Part shown: positions 58,701-64,000 of the stretch, one piece after another
How positions within the stretch are numbered: the first letter of the stretch is position 1
Layout: every line of letters starts with the position of its first letter
NCBI GenBank assembly: GCA_033065855.1
Contig: JAVXUO010001648.1
Coordinates: forward strand, 124,001 to 188,000
Length of the DNA stretch: 64,000 bases
Source: Escallonia rubra
Lineage: Eukaryota; Streptophyta; Magnoliopsida; Escalloniales; Escalloniaceae
Direction: 5' to 3'
Translations under genes and position numbers: made by a program
Notes under the pieces: model-generated
The model's input: the letters and a program-made list of their open reading frames with translations, nothing else
Database searches by the model: none
What the model was told of the DNA's origin: nothing

Positions 58701-60429
58701 CCTTCATGATTTGCATCACCGATAGCTACATGGAGGCTAGGGTCTTGGCGCTAAAAGCTCCCACAGACATAAGCACCACACATGATGCTCCTTTCTCCAT
58801 GATATGCACCGCATTGCTGTAAGGCGACACCAAGGCATTCACTTGCCGCAAGAAATCAAGGCCTATCACGACCTTGAAGTCATCCATCGGGGCCACCGAG
58901 AAATCCACTAAGCCCCTCCACGAACCAAGGCACATCTCCACTTGTCGGGCCGCGCCTTGTAGAGGCTTTGCGTTGGTGTTGACGGACTTTAGCCATCCTC
59001 CGCCGCCAACCACTTTGAGGCCTAGCCGCTTGGCCTCTTCCATTGTGACGAAGTTGTGGGTTGCCCCCGTATCAACCATCACTTGCGCGGGCTTCCCATT
59101 CAGCTTAGCCTCCACGTAAAGCAACCCCTTGCCCATAGAAGCTTGTCCCTCACCCATCGGGACCTTCGCCACGGCTTTGGCATGTAAAGCGTTGAGGATT
59201 TGGAGTGAACCCATGTGTATAGCTCCATTATCGGGCTCCTCGTTCTCCTCGACCAAGGCATTTAGCTTGCCTTGTCGTGGGCAATCCCTTGCCCAATGTG
59301 GCCCTCCGCAGAAGAAACATCCGTCCTTGGGCTTACTCTTGGCTCGCCTCTCCTCTAGCTTGCCTTGGCCTTCGGACTTACTGGTGCCGGCTTGGTTTTT
59401 CCCCTTGTTCCACGCCTTGGGTTTGTCTCCCCCACCTTTGGCGTGGTTACCCCTCGAAGCCACTTGTACATTCTTCCCTTTTGAAGAGTCGCCCACCCTT
59501 GCATACTCCATTAATGACTCCGCCACAGCTATGGCCTCGTCAATGTCCTTCACGCTTCGGCGTTGAAGTTCTTGCTTAGCCCAATTTTGAAGACCGTCAA
59601 TGAAGTTGAAGAGGAGGTCTTCTTCCGTCATGTTGGGAATATGGAGCATGAGAGTAGTGAACTCCTTCACGTGATCATGGATGCTACCCTTATGCTTCAA
59701 CTCCCTCAATTTCTTCCTTGCTTCGTAGGTAACGTTCTCGGGGTAGAACTGCCTCTTGATCTCCTTCTTGAACATTTCCCAAGTGTCTATGGTGCATAGA
59801 CCCTTCTCGATATCATTGTGTTTTCTACGCCACCATAGAGTAGCCGTGTCAGTGAGATAGAGGGTGGCAGTCCTTACCTTAGCCTTTTCATCCGTGATGC
59901 TAGCACCTTCGAAGTAGCCCTCCATATGCCATATGAAGTTATCTAGCTCCTTCGCATCACGCTTGCCACCAAATTCCTTCGGCTTTGGCGTGTCCACCCT
60001 TGGACTAGAAGTGACGATGGCTCCACCCGCAATGGCCCTTTTGCACATGGCCGTTTCTTGCCTCGTCTCCTCCATGCCAACTTTTACCACATCGAGTTGT
60101 TCTTGAAGATTCGCGAACAACTCCATGAATCGAGTGCGCAACTCATCTTTGCCCATCACGGCCTTCTTGAGCGACTCGAGCTCCTCCAACACATGATACT
60201 CCAAGGTTTAGAGGTTTTGCTCGACGAAGCCCAAGCGGTCTTTCGCATCACCCATGGCTTCTTCCAATACACAAGTGCAGCCGTCCAAAGAAGAGATTGC
60301 ATCTCTTGACTTGCTTTGGCTACGGCCCTTCTTCCCACCGATTGGTGGTAGTAGATCTCACCCACGTTCCACCACGACATTCTCCTCGGTAACTCCGGAT
60401 GCTCCCACATTAGTATCCTTGCCTGCCAT
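55762..60429 (-). pseudogene. Chromovirus gag-pol (1556 codons, five in-frame stops, no frameshift)
   Basis: A single frame from ATG at 60429 (MAGKDTNVG) to the TAG at 55762-55764. Approximate residues: gag core 90-300; CCHC knuckle CFFCGGPHWARDC about 370; aspartic protease VDTGATHNF about 450; reverse transcriptase with CIDYRALN and YLDDIVVYS about 640-800; RNase H with [10 protein letters not shown] and TDNIATSYF about 935-1060; integrase zinc finger (H-H-C-C, ending CLVCQQDK) about 1125-1170; DDE core with MDFITCLP, DRDPRFTGKFW and QTERVNALLE about 1190-1320; chromodomain (EYVLSDKIERR...HYLVKWKGLPERETKWE) about 1490-1545. Chromodomains direct integration to heterochromatin in this clade. 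Premature stops are TGA 60358-60360, TAA 60208-60210, TAG 58726-58728, TAA 57562-57564 and TAA 57181-57183. Confidence 0.93.
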
Positions 60430-60465
60430 TGTTGCTCCTTGCTTGGCACGACTCGTCGTAACCAA

Positions 60466-60477
60466 GCTCTGATACCA
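60466..60477 (-). other. Primer-binding site (initiator Met tRNA)
   Basis: Minus-strand TGGTATCAGAGC, complementary to the 3' end of plant initiator methionine tRNA; the same 12-mer is used by the TRIM at 23616. Confidence 0.9.
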
Positions 60478-60479
60478 CC

Positions 60480-60971
60480 AGTCACGGACCGAACTTCTCT
60501 AAGTTGAAACCGTGCGGCACTTAGCAGACAAGCCCCTTGCTTGTGCTAAGTCAGCCTTCCACTCGGGCTGGGCGATGCTAGAAGTGAACACACCAAGAAG
60601 AACACAAGAAAGAGAGTTTGGGAGAATGTATGCTTGTATTGCTTGTGTACAAGAATACTTGTGTGTTTTGGCCAAGTGAGGCCTCAGCTATTTATACTAG
60701 TCCACCTCCTCAACGAACGGTGGAGATACATTCGATCCTACGGATCCTATTATGCTTCTAGAATTCTCTAGATATGTACAATACTTTCCTACTCTAGAAT
60801 ATTCACACATGTTACACATGTTCAAACTAAAATAGTGTAGAGAAGTCTGGAACCTTCCGGAAGCCTTGCCTTCTAGCTGCCAAGTAAGCGTCCACGAAGC
60901 GTCCCGTAAGCGCCTAATGAGCGCCTGTGTGGCGTTTCTTCTAAAATTAGCCTCCATATAAAAAGTGCGGT
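60480..60971 (-). repeat. Chromovirus 5' LTR
   Basis: Second LTR copy, about 97-98 percent identical by eye to the 3' copy. The TATA box is conserved (CTATTTATA on the plus strand near 60689-60697). Transcription would run leftwards into gag. Confidence 0.9.
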
Positions 60972-60985
60972 ACATGTAGCTGTAG

Positions 60986-63780
60986 GAAGGTAAAGGGGCG
61001 TACTGGCCAACTTACTGACCGAAAGCCCTACTTGACTTCTCAGTAAGCCAGGACAGATATAATGTATAATGCTAAAAAATATAATGCAAGGCTCAATATT
61101 GACCAGATGATGCCAGAAGAAAGAGAAAATTGTTACTATCTAATACTGCCTTCTCCGAGGAAAGACAATGCCACTAAGGAATGAATGTGACTAAACTCTT
61201 CTTCCCAGGGTCGGGAAGAGGCAGAAGCTTTAAGGGCAAAAAGGGGGTATCTTCCCTTTGGTGGTAGATAACAGCCAATAATCTCATAGAGCTTAGAACT
61301 TGCAATCTCTTCGTTTATTATAGCCAAAATAAAATCCAAGAACTTGATATTAGAATATTCCCTTTTTACCGCCCAAAAAGCCATTACCTTAGACCTAGTA
61401 GCATAAGGTTGTGCAGATTTAGTAATAAATGCTTCTCCATCCAAGCAATTGCTTCTATATATTAAAATTCAGTAAGCATTTTGGTGACAGACTTAAAAAA
61501 ATTTAAAGCTGAAAGAGTTTTTACACACCTCTATCTATGGAGCCGAGCGTTTTCTTGGTGAAACCCTTAGCACGTGCTGCATATTCCCTTGATCTTGAGG
61601 CAGCTGCTTCTATGGAATTGGCTGCACCTTAAAGTGTTTTCTTGGTGAAACTCGTGGCACATGCTGCATATTCCCTGGATGTATTGTATGAGATGATGAT
61701 ATCAGTCAATGACTGCTTGATTCATCAGGAACCTATTACGCGTAGCACGATGTAGATGTTGTGTACAATTCGGATAAAGAACTTCAAATTCTCATAAAGA
61801 AAAAGAGTGAAACTTAACTTGTCCAGTTCCGGAAGAAACATCCTAAGAAGACTGCATCAGCAACATCATAGTCCGTATATGGGACATCATGTTCTCTTAC
61901 ATAATGTAAATGCTAAAAGCAACAGTAACCATCCCACTAAAACAACATATATTCTCCTAAAAGCATAATGTAAATGCTATAAAACTGCTAGTAAAGAACA
62001 CAATAAAATAAACTGACTTCTTGATGCAAAGCAGGACCATACCGCGTGCTTGAGACAAAGGTTTTTGTTCATTCTGTACAATGTTCCATACATGTTAACA
62101 GCTTATTGTGGCTTCAGCTGCAGCCTGATTATAGGGCATTGGGTCCTTATCAGTAACCATCCCACTAAGCCTAGACAGGGCCTGAGATGCCTGCAAAGCA
62201 TGCAATTTCTTTTCAGCTTCCATGCTAGCATCAACACCATGTACTTCTGTTATATCAGATTCTTTAGTAGTTGAGTCAAATAGAAGTAAAATAGGCAAAA
62301 TGTACATCAAATGTAAAACCAAGTTTATCACCTTAGGATGGCAGCTAGTCAACTCCAGTATAACGTATTGCCTAGCAACAAGAAACCAACGTAACAAGTG
62401 GCATGAGAATAAACTGAGACATTCAAGCAACCTTTTAAACACAATCTGTTTTTGTCCTTTCAAACATCAATAGCGGATCTAGACTTGAGCTGCTCCATCT
62501 CCTCCTCCCCCCCCCCCAGCCTCTTTCAAACATCAATAGCCAATCTAGACTTGTCCTTTCAAACATCAATAGCATAGATCTTCTCCTTTTCCTTCGACTT
62601 ACCAATCAACACTGCACTTGTAAAAGCTTCCCAAACAAAGAAACTTACCATGAGTAGAGCCAATGGTGGCAAAAAACAGAGAGCCAGTGCTAAGACATGA
62701 GTAGGGCTAAGTAGCACGGACACAGACACCATGTCCAACAGGGACACCAATGGGGATACTGAGCATGGCAATTTCCAAACTATCGAAGAAACATGTAGAA
62801 AGAAGAGAAGATGGACGTCATAGCCTAAGCTGGGAAAAGAAAAAAATACACAAAAGGCTATGGGAGACTAACCAAATGCAAAAAAAGTCAATTTCAGAAA
62901 TTAAAATAAGAAATTTAACAAAGGTTCCAACACAACTACGGCATTAGAAAACTAGATTAATTCGAAACTAAACCTTTGTGGGGTTTTAACTCAAATCAGA
63001 GATAAGCGGCAGGTTTTTCAGCGGCAGGAAATATTCTCCTGTCACCTACCCATATATTTGACGGCAACTAAGTGAAACTAAACCTTTAGCATGTAGAGGG
63101 ATCAATTTTCTCAATTGCTTAACTTCCAGAAAAACAATAATTCCACAACTACTCTAGTAAAGAAATCCCTAAACACAATTCCCAATATAATAAATTGCAA
63201 TATTCCTAATCTAAGAGGCCAAATCTGACCAAATTCAACCCTCTATGGAAAAGCCCCAAATTTCCACCGGAGTAGGAATCCTAAAGGTGATACAAGTTAA
63301 AGAAGGAGATGACATTTCTTTTTCTAGAATTAACAAAATTAACACAAAATCATCATCTATTAATGCAACCAGGTATCGAATCAGTAGAATAATTCGTTAC
63401 AAAAGGAGATGGTTGAAACAAAAATGAAAAGATAGTTACCTGAGAGTTGTAATTGAACCCCAGATTGAGGACGTAGCTCAAAAATAGTGGCCGTGGCAGG
63501 TGGGTGCTTGTAGTCTGGTTCTACCTATAAGCTCAGTGGTGGTTCTTGTGGCAGACTCACGACATAGATGCAAGAGTTCGAAAGAAAAAGAGATGGGGCA
63601 GAGAAAGAGAGTAACCCATTGAGAGAGAACTCAGATTTGGCCAGATTTACGGCCTTGAGGATCCAATGACTGGTTGGAGTGTAGGTCATGGGGACATTGG
63701 ATTTCAGCATTGCAAAGAGAGATGGTGGCCAGATGGACATGAAAAGAGGAATTGGTAAAACGTTGTCGTTTAGCATTTAA
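60986..63780. other. Gene-like pieces of unknown identity
   Basis: Several stretches have coding character on the minus strand but match nothing I can name. 61640-61535 reads AANSIEAAASRSREYAARAKGFTKKTLGSI, with half of it repeated at about 61700-61630. 62263-62100 reads EVHGVDASMEAEKKLHALQASQALSRLSGMVTDKDPMPYNQAAAEATIS, preceded by a CAG acceptor. 61444-61390 reads AQPYATRSK before a GTAATG donor. They may be exons of one or more captured or decaying genes. The segment 62464-62580 repeats CTTTCAAACATCAATAGC three times. No complete gene can be supported. Confidence 0.4.
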
Positions 63781-63784
63781 GATT

Positions 63785-64000
63785 TACTACATTTTACTTT
63801 AAGCGTCGCTATTAAGTGACATTTAGTAAATGACGTTTATTTAGTATCGCGAATGAGTAAAGCGACACTTACAAAGTGGCATGTATTAAAACGTCAAAAA
63901 CTTTGTGACACATTAGTACTTGTGTCGTAAATTATCCGACGTTATAAAAGAAGTGTCGCAAATTATAAATAATTTATGACATTTCTTTAAGCGTCGCCGA
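63785..64000. repeat. CACTA-like subterminal repeats at the window edge
   Basis: Dense degenerate repeats in both orientations of words like TTTAAGCGTCGC, AAGCGACACTT, AGTGTCGCAAATTAT and AATGACGTTTA. Arrays of such short inverted and direct words are typical just inside CACTA ends. The terminus itself would lie beyond 64000. Confidence 0.55.

Larger units (their letters stand above)
55256..60971 (-). mobile_element. Ty3/gypsy chromovirus, complete structure, minus strand
   Basis: LTRs at 55256-55746 (3') and 60480-60971 (5'). The primer site TGGTATCAGAGC on the minus strand (60466-60477, initiator Met tRNA) lies 2 bp inside the 5' LTR, and the polypurine tract GGTGGGGGAGAA is at 55751-55762. 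It has a single gag-pol frame with a C-terminal chromodomain. The LTRs differ at about a dozen of 491 positions by eye, so it is not very recent. CTGTA occurs outside both ends (55251-55255 and 60981-60985), but 9 bases separate the right one from the recognisable LTR, so the exact right border is uncertain. It inserted into the end of the cactin-like fragment. Confidence 0.92.

Noticed and set aside
56335-60472. Frames opposite or offset to chromovirus gag-pol
   Set aside because: Shadows of the single gag-pol frame, which carries all recognised domains.
62559-62771. Hydrophobic 70-codon frame resembling a membrane protein
   Set aside because: Leu/Val-rich only by composition; no start context, neighbours or family match.

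Overview
The window is plant nuclear DNA, almost certainly from a eudicot. It holds intron-containing LRR receptor-like kinase (RLK) genes with GT-AG splice sites, plant-type Ty1/copia and Ty3/gypsy (chromovirus) elements, an L1-type LINE, a TRIM, MULE, PIF/Harbinger, CACTA and Helitron ends, long AT-rich spacers and many microsatellites. Nothing prokaryotic or viral in layout was seen. The species cannot be fixed from the sequence; an Ericales-like source is only an impression.

Layout. 1-2740: 3' half of a copia element (RT-RNase H plus a complete 3' LTR) lying in the LRR exon of a broken RLK (remnant 2741-3095, minus strand). 3096-6325: spacer. 6325-16240: duplicated block A, carrying RLK copy 1 (10051-14702, minus, four exons). 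16250-21305: degenerate LINE. 21306-26747: AT-rich transposon-derived DNA with a TRIM (23475-23973) and a MULE (25120-26197), ending in a Helitron 3' terminus. 26748-27833: gag-only copia remnant. 27841-31215: a probable 3.4-kb solo LTR. 31216-31504: one end of a CACTA element. 31505-54020: duplicated block B, a copy of block A swollen from about 10 to about 22.5 kb by insertions, carrying RLK copy 2 (34550-50776, minus, a pseudogene). 54021-64000: a stretch bordered by repeats in the style of CACTA subterminal repeats. It contains a cactin-like gene fragment split off by a chromovirus (55256-60971), then unrecognised gene-like pieces.

The biology is a decaying tandem cluster of non-RD LRR-RLKs (EFR/FLS2/Xa21-like, LRR subfamily XII type, usually pattern-recognition immune receptors). 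Three copies lie head to tail on the minus strand: a remnant, a nearly intact copy whose only clear lesion is a 2-bp deletion, and a heavily damaged copy. The receptors are built from a 97-codon, four-LRR cassette carried on a 291-bp phase-1/phase-1 exon. Copy 2 has two such exons where copy 1 has one, and the introns beside them are themselves paralogous. Because A and B are paralogous, B gives an exact empty site for the PIF/Harbinger insertion, and A gives approximate empty positions for the CACTA element and MULE 2.

I found no convincing new molecular system. The observations most worth following are the symmetric LRR cassette exon and its duplication, the chromovirus whose five stop codons are all explained by C-to-T changes without a single frameshift, and the gene fragments lying between CACTA-like subterminal repeats.
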